From positions 1-34,651 of the forward strand of contig CAZDUX010000026.1 of NCBI GenBank assembly GCA_964508715.1: a stretch of DNA of 34,651 nucleotides, in the 5' to 3' direction. A program made the translations under genes and the position numbers. The notes beneath the pieces are model-generated. The model was not told the origin of the DNA. It saw nothing but the letters and a program-made list of their open reading frames with translations, and ran no database searches. Position 1 is the stretch's first letter. Every line of letters begins with the position of its first letter. Shown here piece by piece: positions 20,934 to 29,472 of the stretch. The stretch comes from JAKALX01 sp964508715. Its GTDB lineage: Bacteria > Chloroflexota > Dehalococcoidia > Tepidiformales > Tepidiformaceae.

Positions 20934-20964
20934 AAACGCCCGTCCATCAATCGGACGGGCGTTT
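20934..20964. terminator. Bidirectional terminator between convergent genes
   Basis: AAACGCCCGTCC (20934-20945) pairs perfectly with GGACGGGCGTTT (20953-20964), a 12-bp stem with a 7-base loop. T/A runs flank both sides, so it can stop transcription of the small zinc protein gene (plus) and of the acyl-CoA dehydrogenase gene (minus). Confidence 0.9.
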
Positions 20965-20988
20965 CAGCGTGCAACACGCACCCCGGGC

Positions 20989-22164
20989 TTACCCCCGTGG
21001 AAGGCCAAGCCCCCGCGTCGCGATGATCCCGCGCTGGATCTCACTCGTCCCCGCGGCAATCGTCCCCGATACCGCCTGCAGGTAGTTCGTCGCAATATCC
21101 GGCGTCACCACCGCCGAGCTGTCCCGCAGTTCGCCGAACATCCCCAGCAGATGCATACCCGTCAGCGCGATCCGCTGCCCCATCTCGCTACCGAACAGCT
21201 TGCTCGCGCTCGCCTCGTGGTTCGGCACCAACCCCTTCGCCTGCATCGTCGCGACACGGTAGGCAAGGAACGTCCCGACATTGATATCCACCATCCGGTC
21301 GGCCAACTCCATGCGTACCGACGGCCGCCGCCCGGCAAGCTCCGGCCGCGCCTTCGCAATCTCCACCAGCCGTTCCACGTTCCGCCGCCCACCCGCGAAC
21401 GCCTGGATCCCGCTCCGTTCGAAGTCGAGCGCCACCGCCATGTGATACCAGCCCCGGTTTACCTCCCCCACCACCTGCGTCGCCGGCACCCGCACGTCCT
21501 CGAAAAATACCTCGTTGAAGTTGTGGCGGTTCGCCATGTTCACCAGCGGCCGCACCGTCACCCCCGGTGACTTCATGTTCACCATGAACATCGTGATGCC
21601 CTTGTGCTTCGGCGCATCCGGGTCCGTGCGCGCCGCCAGCCACCCCCAGTCCGCCGCATGCCCGCCCGACGTCCAGATCTTCTGCCCGTTGATGACGAAA
21701 TCATCGCCGTCACGTGTAGCCCGGGTCTGCAGCGCCGCGAGGTCCGAACCTGCCCCCGGCTCGCTATAGAGCGTGCACCACCAGTCATCGGCGTTCGTAA
21801 TCCGCGGGATGAACTGCTTCTTCTGCTCCTCCGTCCCATAGAGCATCAGGCTCGGGCCCACCCACGCGATGCCCATGTTCATCGAAGGCGCGCCGTTGTA
21901 GGCCATCTCCTCGTTGTAAACGAGCTGGCGCATGTGGCTCGCTCCGCCACCCCCGTACTCCTTCGGCCACGCCATCGCCAGCCAGTCCCGCGCCGCAAGC
22001 TTCTTCTGGAAGCCCATGACGTAGTTGTACTCCTGCTCCACGCTCTTGAAGCCACCCTCCTCGCCACCCCCCGGCCGTTCCCCCTCGGGCGGCAACTCCG
22101 CCACGATGAAGTCCCGTACCTCCTCGCGAAAAGCCTCGACATCTGGGTCATAGGAAAAGCGCAT
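20989..22164 (-). CDS. Acyl-CoA dehydrogenase (paralog 2)
   Basis: The 391-aa enzyme is clearly paralogous to the 19343-20503 product along its full length. It shares FxEDVRVPAxxVVGExNRGWY, RGLGLPR at the end, and SEPGAGSDLAALQTRATRDGDDFVINGQKIWTSGGH (about residues 133-168). The helix-G Glu is kept (ALDFERSG), while the MCAD-type Glu site is AAGT. It has an acidic insertion near the N-terminus (GERPGGGEEGG). Start ATG 22164 has GGAGAG upstream. Such FadE-like pairs can act as separate enzymes or as alpha/beta heteromers, as in actinobacterial sterol degradation; here the genes are convergent rather than in one operon, so co-assembly is uncertain. Confidence 0.95.
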   Translation of the reverse strand: MRFSYDPDVEAFREEVRDFIVAELPPEGERPGGGEEGGFKSVEQEYNYVMGFQKKLAARDWLAMAWPKEYGGGGASHMRQLVYNEEMAYNGAPSMNMGIAWVGPSLMLYGTEEQKKQFIPRITNADDWWCTLYSEPGAGSDLAALQTRATRDGDDFVINGQKIWTSGGHAADWGWLAARTDPDAPKHKGITMFMVNMKSPGVTVRPLVNMANRHNFNEVFFEDVRVPATQVVGEVNRGWYHMAVALDFERSGIQAFAGGRRNVERLVEIAKARPELAGRRPSVRMELADRMVDINVGTFLAYRVATMQAKGLVPNHEASASKLFGSEMGQRIALTGMHLLGMFGELRDSSAVVTPDIATNYLQAVSGTIAAGTSEIQRGIIATRGLGLPRG

Positions 22165-22322
22165 CTATCTCTCCATCCCGGACCGTTTGTGTGCGCCGAA
22201 GTATACGCGAATAGCACCCCTGCCGCTGAAGCCCCGCGAACCACCAACCCGAATGCACACGCAATCCCCGTTGGCGCGCCCCGCCAGTCGCCGCTACCCG
22301 GACGACCCGCTACCGTTGGGCG

Positions 22323-22784
22323 ATGCGTCAGACCCGGCTCCTTGCCATCACGGCCGTCGCCTCCCTCGCTCTCGGAGCCATCACCAGCGTCACCGCCGAC
22401 GGCATCCCGAAAGAGTTCGTCGTCAACGTCAGCCCCGCCGGCTTCGATCCACCAATCTGCAAGATCTCCCGTGGCGACCACGTCTCCTGGAAAAACACCG
22501 GCCCAACACCCATCCGCATCATCTGGCCCGACCCCAACGGGAGCGAGCCCCTGTACGACTCCGGCGAACTCCAACCCGGCGAGACCTCGCGTAACTATTC
22601 CGGCTTCGTCTTCCCCGGCCACTACAACTTCCAGGACGCCGCCAATACCGCCCACCAGGGCGTTGTCATCACCCCCACCTGGACCAACAACTGGCCCGAA
22701 GACTGCACACCAACCGGTGCCCCGCCCCCGCCCGGCCCCCTGCCCCGCCGTGCCAGCATCCCCGCCCTCGCCAAAGCACCCTGA
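22323..22784 (+). CDS. Secreted cupredoxin-like protein lacking recognisable copper ligands
   Basis: The 153-aa product has a signal peptide (residues 1-25, LLAITAVASLALGAITSVTA). A blue-copper-type beta-sandwich follows: VVNVSPAGFDPPICKISRGDHVSWKNTGPTPIRI, then LQPGETSRNYSGFVFPGHYNFQDAANTAHQGVVIT. The positions that normally give His (after NT..P) and the Cys-x(n)-His-x(n)-Met loop are occupied by Arg/Ile and by FQDAANTAHQG. A copper site is therefore not evident and the fold may be structural. A Pro-rich tail ends the protein. No Shine-Dalgarno is present; TACCGT (22311-22316) lies exactly 6 bases before the ATG, suggesting a leaderless mRNA. Confidence 0.72.
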   Translation: MRQTRLLAITAVASLALGAITSVTADGIPKEFVVNVSPAGFDPPICKISRGDHVSWKNTGPTPIRIIWPDPNGSEPLYDSGELQPGETSRNYSGFVFPGHYNFQDAANTAHQGVVITPTWTNNWPEDCTPTGAPPPPGPLPRRASIPALAKAP

Positions 22785-22817
22785 CCGGCGACACTGTCCC
22801 CGCAAGCCTCGTACCAG

Positions 22818-23507
22818 TCACATCGCCGGGCGCCTCTCGTTCAGGTCCACGATCTCCGTCGTGCACCCAAACACCCGCCCAAAATGGAAGATGAACGGCT
22901 CCACAACCTCGGTCACGTCCACCGTCTTCCCCATCTCCACGCTCAGGCTCGTCATCTCCACGTCCGCCATCCCGCACGGGTTGATGAGGTCGAAGTGGCT
23001 CATATCCGGGTCGACGTTCAGCGCAATGCCGTGCATCGTCACCCAGCGCCGCACATTCAACCCCAGCGACGCGATCTTCCGTCCGTCGATCCACACCCCG
23101 CGTGCCCCCGCCTTTCGCTCCGCCCGTAACCCCCAGTCGGCCAGCACACCGATGACCGTATCCTCCAGCCCACCGACGTAGTCGAGCACCCCGAGGTCCC
23201 AGCCCTTGAGGTCGATGATCCCGTAGGCGACGAGCTGCCCCGGCCCGTGATACGTGATATCGCCGCCACGCTCCGTCTGGTGGATCTCGATCCCGTAGTG
23301 CGCCACCGTCGAAAGCGGCACGCGCAGGTCTGGCTCCGGGTGGCTGCGGCCCAGCGTCAGCACCGGCCGGTGTTCCGTCAGCAGCAGCGAATCCACCCCC
23401 GCACCGTCGCGCCGCTGCACCTGCAGCCGCCGCTGCAGCCGGTGGACATCGCCATAGCTCGTCGTTCCGAGCTCGTACACATTGATGCTACGGTCGTCAC
23501 TTCCCAT
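22818..23507 (-). CDS. lipB: Octanoyl-[ACP]:protein N-octanoyltransferase (LipB)
   Basis: The 229-aa enzyme transfers octanoyl from acyl carrier protein to lipoyl domains, the first step of lipoate biosynthesis. Diagnostic motifs are TLGRSHPEPDL, the RGGDITYHGPGQLVAYGIIDL block (residues 80-100), GRKIASLG with catalytic Lys144, HGIALNVDPDMSHFDLINPCG with catalytic Cys178, and a C-terminal region ending NERRPAM. Length is normal for the family. ATG 23507 follows GGAGGACAACG. No lipA (lipoyl synthase) gene is in the window. The neighbour upstream on the same strand (23556-24917) encodes an E2-like protein whose lipoyl lysine is missing, so it is not an obvious LipB substrate. Confidence 0.96.
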   Translation of the reverse strand: MGSDDRSINVYELGTTSYGDVHRLQRRLQVQRRDGAGVDSLLLTEHRPVLTLGRSHPEPDLRVPLSTVAHYGIEIHQTERGGDITYHGPGQLVAYGIIDLKGWDLGVLDYVGGLEDTVIGVLADWGLRAERKAGARGVWIDGRKIASLGLNVRRWVTMHGIALNVDPDMSHFDLINPCGMADVEMTSLSVEMGKTVDVTEVVEPFIFHFGRVFGCTTEIVDLNERRPAM

Positions 23508-23555
23508 CGTTGTCCTCCCTCCAGCCTGGACTATCGCGCTCCCGACTGGTAGCCC

Positions 23556-24917
23556 TCAGGCCGCGAGCAGTGCGTACGGCGCCTCTACCAGCTCACGGAC
23601 CCGCGCGAGGAACCTCGCCGCCGCGAACTCACTCACCCGTGAACCATCAAACGCCAGCGTGAGCGTCACTACCGGTACCATCATTCGCCGCCGCCCATCC
23701 CAGCGCATATCCCTCGCCTCATCGCCCACACCAAGGGCGAAGAACGCATCCCCTGGCACGCCCGGGCTCGCTTCATCGATCCCCGCGTACGTCGTGATAA
23801 CACAGCCCGCATCCTGCGCACTCCCCGTCCCCGAGCGGATCGCCTCGACCGCCTCGCGGAACGGCAACTCCGCCGCACCATGGAGTGCCGCCCACTGCTC
23901 GCATCCATCCTCGAACCAGCGCAACACGATACCACCGCCGAATCCACCCTCGGCCAGTGCCCGCCCCACCGCCCGCACGAGCACGTCCTCGAACGCCGGC
24001 GAAAGCCCCGCCTCGCACCATGCCTGCGCGAGCTGCTCCTCCAGCTTGCGCGCCTCGGCGAGCTGTACCCGTACACGCATCATCAGTGCATGGGGCTCGG
24101 CTACCATCTCCGGCTCACGCTCCCCGCTGGCTTCGAGCCCGGCCACATCTGCCCCACCCGGCAGCGTCTCCATCGCGGCCTCCGCGTCCCCATCGGGCTC
24201 GGCCTCGAACACCGCCTCCCCGGCCGCCGGCTCCGCCAGCTGGATCTCACTCCGCAGCGCTTCGAGCGCCTCATCAAGAGCGGCATCACGCGCCTTCATG
24301 TCATCAACTTCCTCGCCCGGCCGTTCAAAGAGCCCCGACGCGAAATCGACTGCGTCACCGGGCACGGAATCCCACGACGGCGGCCGCGCGTTCGCAAATC
24401 GCTTCGGAAACGGCACGATCTCGAAGTCCCGCTTCGGTTCCTGCGAGGGCTCCGGTCCCCGCGGCGCGGTAGCCTCGGCATCACCCGGAGCCTCGTCGCT
24501 CCCTCGCGCCCGGTCACCGGTAGCACCTGGTGGCGGCTTCTCCCCCGCCTCCCCGTCTGGCGGCCAGTAGCGGAAAGCCCGCACGGCCTCCTCCCACTCC
24601 GCGTCACTCGGGCCCGTATGCACCACCGCCGGTCGCCACGCCTCGTCCTCCTCCACGGGCGGGAGGTCCGGCATTCGCTCACCTGGCCCGAGGATCACCC
24701 CGAGAACATCGCCGGCCGGCCGAACGAATCCAGCATCGAGCCGGTGACGCAACACACCGTCATCCTCCGCCTCCAGCTCAACCGCGATATTCTCCGCCTC
24801 GATGCGGCAGATCATCTCACCGCGGTGCACCGACGCCCCGTCAGGCAGATACCACTCGGCAACGAGCCCGGCCGGAGGCCGCAATCCAAGCTTCGGCAGT
24901 TCTACCCTGGTTGCCAT
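23556..24917 (-). CDS. E2-like (2-oxoacid dehydrogenase acyltransferase) pseudoenzyme with a lysine-less lipoyl domain
   Basis: The 453-aa protein has E2 architecture. The N-terminal lipoyl-type domain (residues 1-80) begins MATRVELPKLG and contains GEMICRIEAENIAVELEAEDDGVL. A long acidic linker (about 85-280) is followed by a catalytic-domain-like C-terminus (about 295-453). The key residues are gone. The lipoylated Lys of the E-T-D-K-A turn is Asn43 (EAENI, codon AAT). The acyltransferase motif FDHRxxDG is FDGSRVSE (423-430), with His replaced by Gly and Asp by Ser; the alignment has no gap because AARFL follows at the normal distance. The frame is open, so it is conserved rather than broken. 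It may be a structural or regulatory E2 homologue. ATG 24917 follows GGGGAG; lipB lies 48 bases downstream. Confidence 0.82.
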   Translation of the reverse strand: MATRVELPKLGLRPPAGLVAEWYLPDGASVHRGEMICRIEAENIAVELEAEDDGVLRHRLDAGFVRPAGDVLGVILGPGERMPDLPPVEEDEAWRPAVVHTGPSDAEWEEAVRAFRYWPPDGEAGEKPPPGATGDRARGSDEAPGDAEATAPRGPEPSQEPKRDFEIVPFPKRFANARPPSWDSVPGDAVDFASGLFERPGEEVDDMKARDAALDEALEALRSEIQLAEPAAGEAVFEAEPDGDAEAAMETLPGGADVAGLEASGEREPEMVAEPHALMMRVRVQLAEARKLEEQLAQAWCEAGLSPAFEDVLVRAVGRALAEGGFGGGIVLRWFEDGCEQWAALHGAAELPFREAVEAIRSGTGSAQDAGCVITTYAGIDEASPGVPGDAFFALGVGDEARDMRWDGRRRMMVPVVTLTLAFDGSRVSEFAAARFLARVRELVEAPYALLAA

Positions 24918-25081
24918 CGTCCAACTCCCCGGCGGGCACGCTACAGCGTCCCCCTTCCTTGAGAGACGGCACCCCCGCCCACCTTCTGCAGTGCGGGGCA
25001 TGGCACCGCTCCTTACCTCGTCATCAACTCCGCGACCCGCACCGGCCACCGGCGGATAGCCCCGGGTTCACAGCGCCAGGA

Positions 25082-25768
25082 TCACTGCCCGTCTCGCTCC
25101 CCGGCCGGCGAGGACCGCAAATCCAGGATCACCCCTGCCAGGTCGCGAATATCTCCAATCACCACGTCCGGCCCGCTCTCCCGGATCGCCTCCCCCGCGA
25201 ACCCGTACGTCGCGCCCACCGTCAGCATCCGCAACGCCTTCCCCGCTTCGATGTCGTGCCGTGTGTCGCCCACCATCGCCGCATACTCGTGCGACTCACC
25301 CAGCCGGCCCAGGGCGAAGAGCAGCGGCGCCGGGTCCGGCTTCAACCCGGCCGCATCCTCCGGCGACACGATCACGTCGAAGAACGGCGCCAGCCCCGCA
25401 AGCTCCATCGTCCGAATCGACGTTCGCCGCGACCGGCTCGTCACCGCGCCCAGCTTCAACCCCGCTCGAACAAGCCTCCCCAGCGTCTCGCTCGCCCCCG
25501 GAAACGCAGCCGCGAGGTGCAGATTCTCCGCCTGGAAGGTCCGGTGCGCCTCCACCAGCGCGGGCGCAGCATCAGGCCGGGCTCCAAAGTCGCTGTAGAT
25601 CGCTTCGAGTGGCCGCCCCACCTGCCGCGCCAACTCCTCCCGCGCGAGCACCGGCAACCCATGCCCCCTCAGCGCATGCTCCATCGCCGCGAGAATGAAC
25701 TCACGCGTATCCAGCAGCGTCCCATCGATATCAAAGAGAACCGTCCTCAGTATGCCCCGAGTGCTCAT
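25082..25768 (-). CDS. HAD-superfamily phosphatase, phosphoglycolate phosphatase/PpaX-like
   Basis: The 228-aa enzyme has all four HAD motifs: VLFDIDGTLLDT with the nucleophile Asp (residues 10-21), AVTSRSRRTS (motif II), GLKPDPAPLLFAL (motif III Lys) and MVGDTRHDIEAGKALRMLTVGATYGF (motif IV). A helical cap lies between motifs I and II, as in subfamily IA. The probable substrate is a small phosphate ester such as phosphoglycolate or pyrophosphate, but it cannot be fixed. Its ATG overlaps the stop codon of the cyclase-fusion gene by four bases (ATGA), so the two are translationally coupled. Confidence 0.93.
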   Translation of the reverse strand: MSTRGILRTVLFDIDGTLLDTREFILAAMEHALRGHGLPVLAREELARQVGRPLEAIYSDFGARPDAAPALVEAHRTFQAENLHLAAAFPGASETLGRLVRAGLKLGAVTSRSRRTSIRTMELAGLAPFFDVIVSPEDAAGLKPDPAPLLFALGRLGESHEYAAMVGDTRHDIEAGKALRMLTVGATYGFAGEAIRESGPDVVIGDIRDLAGVILDLRSSPAGERDGQ

Positions 25769-27186
25769 CGCCAGCGAAGCTCGAAAAGCTGCATACCTTC
25801 ATCGAACCCCCGCACCTCCGCCATGCCACGGTCAGCAAAGAGAAAGCCCTTGCCCGCCGCGAGTTCGCGTACCACGTTCGTGACCAGGATCTCACCACCC
25901 TTCGCATGCCCTGCGATGCGGACCGCCGCCACCACCTGTGGCGCAAAGATGTCGTGCTCGTCCGCCAGCGGCTCACCCGCGCTGATCCCCACGCGCACGC
26001 GCGCGCGCCCATCGCCAAGCGTTCGCAGGAAACGGTCGTGGAAGTTCTTCTCGATGGCGATCGCACACTCCAGTGCCCTTTGCGCTGAAGCAAACCAGGC
26101 CATCAACCCATCCCCCAGCGCGCTCGCCTCACCGGCGCCGTGCAATCGCACAATCTCCCGCGTGGTCAGTTCATGCTCTTCAAGAAACTCCGCCGCCATC
26201 GCCCGGCCGAGTTGCCGCTCCATCTCCGCGTGTCCCTCCACATCCGTGAACAGCAGCAGCCGTAGCCCCGGCTCGTTGGCCCCCTCCGGTCCAGCCTCGG
26301 CTCGCTCATCGGCGTCTGCAGTTCCGGCCGCCTCCGGTTCTGAGTCCGGTGCACGCAGCGTCCCCTCCTCGCCCGTCGCGATACCAAGGAATTCATCCGT
26401 CGCATCATTGAGCGCATCCCATGCCGGCCCCGCCGGGAGCCGCGTCGCACAGTCGATGAGTACCAGCTGTGCACCCCGGAGCCGTGCCACGAGCCGCCGG
26501 GCCGCCGAAACATCCAGCCCATCGTAATGTGACGGATGGCAGACCAGGACCGGCTGCTCGATCTCCGCCAGGCGAGGCGTCAGGTCGAGCGAGGCAACCA
26601 GCTTCACATACTCACTCCGTGTCGCAGGTGTCGTCGATTCCCGGCTCATCACCGCGAACGGCACCGCGTCCTCATCGTTCGCCCACCCCGAGACCGTTCG
26701 CGCCATCGTCTGTACGTAGAGATCCCAGTCCACATCGCGCAGCGATTCGAGCGCCTGCACACGCGGCGAATCGAGCAGGTCGCTGCCTCGCGCCGAACTG
26801 CACCAGAGAATCAATCGTGAAACGCGGTCCGGCCGGGCCAGGGCGTAGCTCAACGCCAGCGGGCCCGTCGTTGTAGGTGCCAGCAACGCCACCCGTTCCA
26901 GCCCGAGCCGCTCGATCACCGCATCGAGATCCGCCACCACTTCATCGAGCGCGATCGCACCCGTGCAGCGATCGGAGAGCCCCGTGCCCCGCATGTCGTA
27001 CCGCACCAGCGTGTGCCCGCGCGATTGCCGCTCGAACCAGTGGCGCAACGCCGGCACCGTCCACTCGAGTTGCATGTGCGACCGCCCCGGCGGCATGAGA
27101 ATGGTGAGCGGCGGACCCACGCCCGCCACCCAGCAGGCGATGCTCACCCCATCCTGCGCCAGCGCGTACTGGATGCGTGGTTCCAT
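25765..27186 (-). CDS. Pseudo-alpha/beta-hydrolase fused to a class III cyclase-like domain (second copy)
   Basis: The 473-aa protein has the same layout as the 6662-8104 product. The hydrolase-like domain (residues 1-268) starts MEPRIQYALAQDGVSIACW; an acidic linker (270-305) and a cyclase domain (308-473) follow. The nucleophile elbow reads LLAPTTTGPLALSYA, with Thr106 instead of Ser and no GxSxG; the C-terminal His is also lost (IDCATRLPAG). The cyclase domain keeps both metal Asp residues (LLFTD D315, GDG D359), but the base-binding Lys is Ser355 and the Asn is Val. Thus the two fusion proteins have complementary departures from the canonical cyclase site. It ends ELAAGKGFLFADRGMAEVRGF...LFELRWR, typical of the family. 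TAGAAT lies 8 bases before ATG 27186, suggesting a leaderless mRNA. Confidence 0.85.
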   Translation of the reverse strand: MEPRIQYALAQDGVSIACWVAGVGPPLTILMPPGRSHMQLEWTVPALRHWFERQSRGHTLVRYDMRGTGLSDRCTGAIALDEVVADLDAVIERLGLERVALLAPTTTGPLALSYALARPDRVSRLILWCSSARGSDLLDSPRVQALESLRDVDWDLYVQTMARTVSGWANDEDAVPFAVMSRESTTPATRSEYVKLVASLDLTPRLAEIEQPVLVCHPSHYDGLDVSAARRLVARLRGAQLVLIDCATRLPAGPAWDALNDATDEFLGIATGEEGTLRAPDSEPEAAGTADADERAEAGPEGANEPGLRLLLFTDVEGHAEMERQLGRAMAAEFLEEHELTTREIVRLHGAGEASALGDGLMAWFASAQRALECAIAIEKNFHDRFLRTLGDGRARVRVGISAGEPLADEHDIFAPQVVAAVRIAGHAKGGEILVTNVVRELAAGKGFLFADRGMAEVRGFDEGMQLFELRWR

Positions 27187-27294
27187 CGAAGCGGATTCTA
27201 CCGCACCCAAGTGGTACCGCTCGGTTTCCACCGTCGCCCCCGCACGCAATCCGCCTATCATGGCCTGCACACCATCCATCGCCGAGGACACCCC

Positions 27295-28194
27295 ATGCGC
27301 TTCAGCTTCTGGCCCGGCCCACAGAACAGTTTCGAAGAGACCCTCGCACTCGCCCGTCACGCAGAGTCCACCGGCTGGGACGGCGTCTGGTACGCCGACC
27401 ACTTCATGCCCAACGCCAACGACACCAGCGGCCCAACCTCCGAATGCTTCACCACCCTCGCCGCACTCGCCGCCGCTGTCCCCCGCATCCGCCTTGGGTC
27501 GCTCGTCGCCGGCAACACCTACCGTCACCCCGCCATCCTCGCCAAGATGGCGGCCACCATCGACCAGGTCAGCGGCGGGCGCATGGTCCTCGGCCTCGGC
27601 TCGGGCTGGCAGGAAAATGAGCACCTCGCCTACGGCATCCCGTTCCATACCGTCGGCGGCCGCTTGCGCCGCCTCGAAGAAGCCTGCCGCATCATCACGA
27701 GCCTTCTCGAAAACGAGGTCACAACGTTCAAAGGCCGCTTCTACGAGGTCCGCCACGCGCCGCTCGAACCCAAGCCCGTCCAGCGGCCGCTCCCACTCCT
27801 CATCGGCGGTGGCGGCGAACAGCTCACCCTTCGTATCGCCGCCAGCTACGCCAATGAATGGAACACCTGGGGCCTCCCCGCCCACCTGCGCCAGAAGATG
27901 GCGGTCCTCGACCGTCACTGCTCCGACTTGAACCGCGACCCGAAGCTCATTCATCGCTCCGCCAACGCCCTCCTCCTCTTCAGCGACGACCCGTCCGTCC
28001 TCGAACGAGCCCGCGCCAGCGGCCGCCCCGTCATCGGCGGAACCATTGGCCAGGTACAGGAGACCGTCCGCGACTACATCGAATCCGGCGTCGGCGAACT
28101 CATCATCCCCGATTTCAACCTCGGTACCGATGTCGAACAGAAGAAGGCCGTGATGGACCGCTTCATGCAGGACGTGGCCCGGGCTCTCCAATGA
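27295..28194 (+). CDS. LLM-class (F420-dependent or FMN) oxidoreductase
   Basis: The 299-aa protein is a luciferase-like TIM barrel. It starts MRFSFWPGPQNSFEETLALARHAESTGWDGVWYADHFM, continues TLAALAAAVPRIRLGSLVAGNTYRHPAILAKMAATIDQVSGGRMVLGLGSGWQENEHLAYG (the cofactor phosphate-binding SGGR...GxGxGW region), and ends with PLPLLIGGGGEQLTLRIAASYANEWN. In Chloroflexota and Actinobacteria such proteins usually use coenzyme F420; FMN is possible. The substrate is unknown. Start ATG 27295 follows GAGGA; the ORF is open further upstream on the opposite side of the cyclase gene. Its stop overlaps the start of the glycosyltransferase gene (ATGA), so it is the first gene of the downstream glycan set. 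Confidence 0.93.
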   Translation: MRFSFWPGPQNSFEETLALARHAESTGWDGVWYADHFMPNANDTSGPTSECFTTLAALAAAVPRIRLGSLVAGNTYRHPAILAKMAATIDQVSGGRMVLGLGSGWQENEHLAYGIPFHTVGGRLRRLEEACRIITSLLENEVTTFKGRFYEVRHAPLEPKPVQRPLPLLIGGGGEQLTLRIAASYANEWNTWGLPAHLRQKMAVLDRHCSDLNRDPKLIHRSANALLLFSDDPSVLERARASGRPVIGGTIGQVQETVRDYIESGVGELIIPDFNLGTDVEQKKAVMDRFMQDVARALQ

Positions 28195-29468
28195 GCGCCG
28201 ACACCGCCATCAACCGCCGCCTGGTCCTCGGCGATGCCGCCTGGCAGGACAGCCTCCTCCAGCGGCTGCTCGGTGTCCTGCGGCGGGATGGCTTCCAGGC
28301 GGAGCTCCTGGTCACCGTCGATGCCCGCCGTGCCCTCGACATCGCGAACCGCTTCCTCCCCGCGGGAAACCCCCTCTCACGCCGCCTCGCCAAGTTCACC
28401 TTCGACCCGCCCGGCCGGTCCGTGGCACCCCTCGCCGAGGCATTCCATGTCGCCGCCTACCACCTCCGCGGCATCAACTCGCCCCTCCTCGAACGCCGCA
28501 GCCACACCCTCGACCGCCGGTCGGCAGCCGAGATCCGCAAGCGCAAACCACTCGCCTTCATCGGCGCCACCTTCCGATCCGCCCGCGCATTCGCGGCCGC
28601 CCGCGAAACCGGCACACTGGGCATCCTCAACCTGAACTGCAACGCCTGGGAGCGCAACGCCGCGCTCGAACGGATGGCGCACACCGCACACGACCCGCAC
28701 GTCGCATCCGATATGCTCCTCGAACGTACCGACGCTGCCCGTCTCCGCATGGGGCTCGCCGAACTTCGCCGCGCCCACACCGTCCTCGTCTACGGCTCCC
28801 GCCAGCGGAAACTGGTCGAAGCCCTCGGCATCGATCCCCGAAAGCTTGCAGTCCTCGCCAACGGCATCGACCCGTCGCTCTTCCGGCCCGGCCCCGAGCG
28901 CGATTTCACATCCCGGCCCCTTCGAGTCCTCTTCGCCGGTCACATCACCTATCACAAGGGTGTCCACTATGCCGATGCCGCCGCCGCAACAGCCGGACCC
29001 ACCGTTGTCCGCGAATTCCGCGCCGCCGGCCTCGCCACCTATGGCCCCAGGACCCTTGTCCCGGCCCTCCGCTCCACCACGCTCCTCGGCGAACTTCCCC
29101 GGGCACAGCTCATCGAGGAATACCAGCGCGCCGACGCCTTCATCTTCCCCAGCCTTACCGAGGCGATGGCCCGAGTCGTCCTCGAAGCGATGGCCTCCGG
29201 CCTCCCCGTCATCGTCACCCCCGAGGCAGGCTATGAAGACCTCATCGACGACGGCGTGAACGGATTCATCGTCCCCTCGTTCGAAAGCGACACCATCGCT
29301 GCCCGTCTCGCCACCCTCGCCCGCGATGGCGATCTCCGCCGCCGCATGGGGCTGGCCGCCCGCGAAACAGCCCTGCGCCACGACTGGGACACCCTCGACC
29401 GCAGCTTCCTCCGTGTATTCCACGAACGAGTCGCGTTGCAGCGTGGCCGGGACACTATGGAAGAATAG
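28191..29468 (+). CDS. Glycosyltransferase, GT4-like (GT-B fold)
   Basis: The 425-aa protein overlaps the preceding gene by four bases (ATGA at 28191). Its C-terminal half is a clear GT-B donor domain: VLVYGSRQRKLVEALGIDPRKLAVLANGIDPSLFRP (about 198-233), LRVLFAGHITYHKGVHYADAAAA (244-266), and the EX7E motif FPSLTEAMARVVLEAMASGLPVIVTPEAG (319-347, Glu324 and Glu332). The N-terminal acceptor half is divergent and starts with GDAAWQDSLLQRLLGVLRRDGF. It would transfer a sugar from a nucleotide-sugar to an unknown acceptor, presumably as part of surface glycan synthesis with the genes that follow. Confidence 0.9.
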   Translation: MSADTAINRRLVLGDAAWQDSLLQRLLGVLRRDGFQAELLVTVDARRALDIANRFLPAGNPLSRRLAKFTFDPPGRSVAPLAEAFHVAAYHLRGINSPLLERRSHTLDRRSAAEIRKRKPLAFIGATFRSARAFAAARETGTLGILNLNCNAWERNAALERMAHTAHDPHVASDMLLERTDAARLRMGLAELRRAHTVLVYGSRQRKLVEALGIDPRKLAVLANGIDPSLFRPGPERDFTSRPLRVLFAGHITYHKGVHYADAAAATAGPTVVREFRAAGLATYGPRTLVPALRSTTLLGELPRAQLIEEYQRADAFIFPSLTEAMARVVLEAMASGLPVIVTPEAGYEDLIDDGVNGFIVPSFESDTIAARLATLARDGDLRRRMGLAARETALRHDWDTLDRSFLRVFHERVALQRGRDTMEE

Positions 29469-29472
29469 GTCG

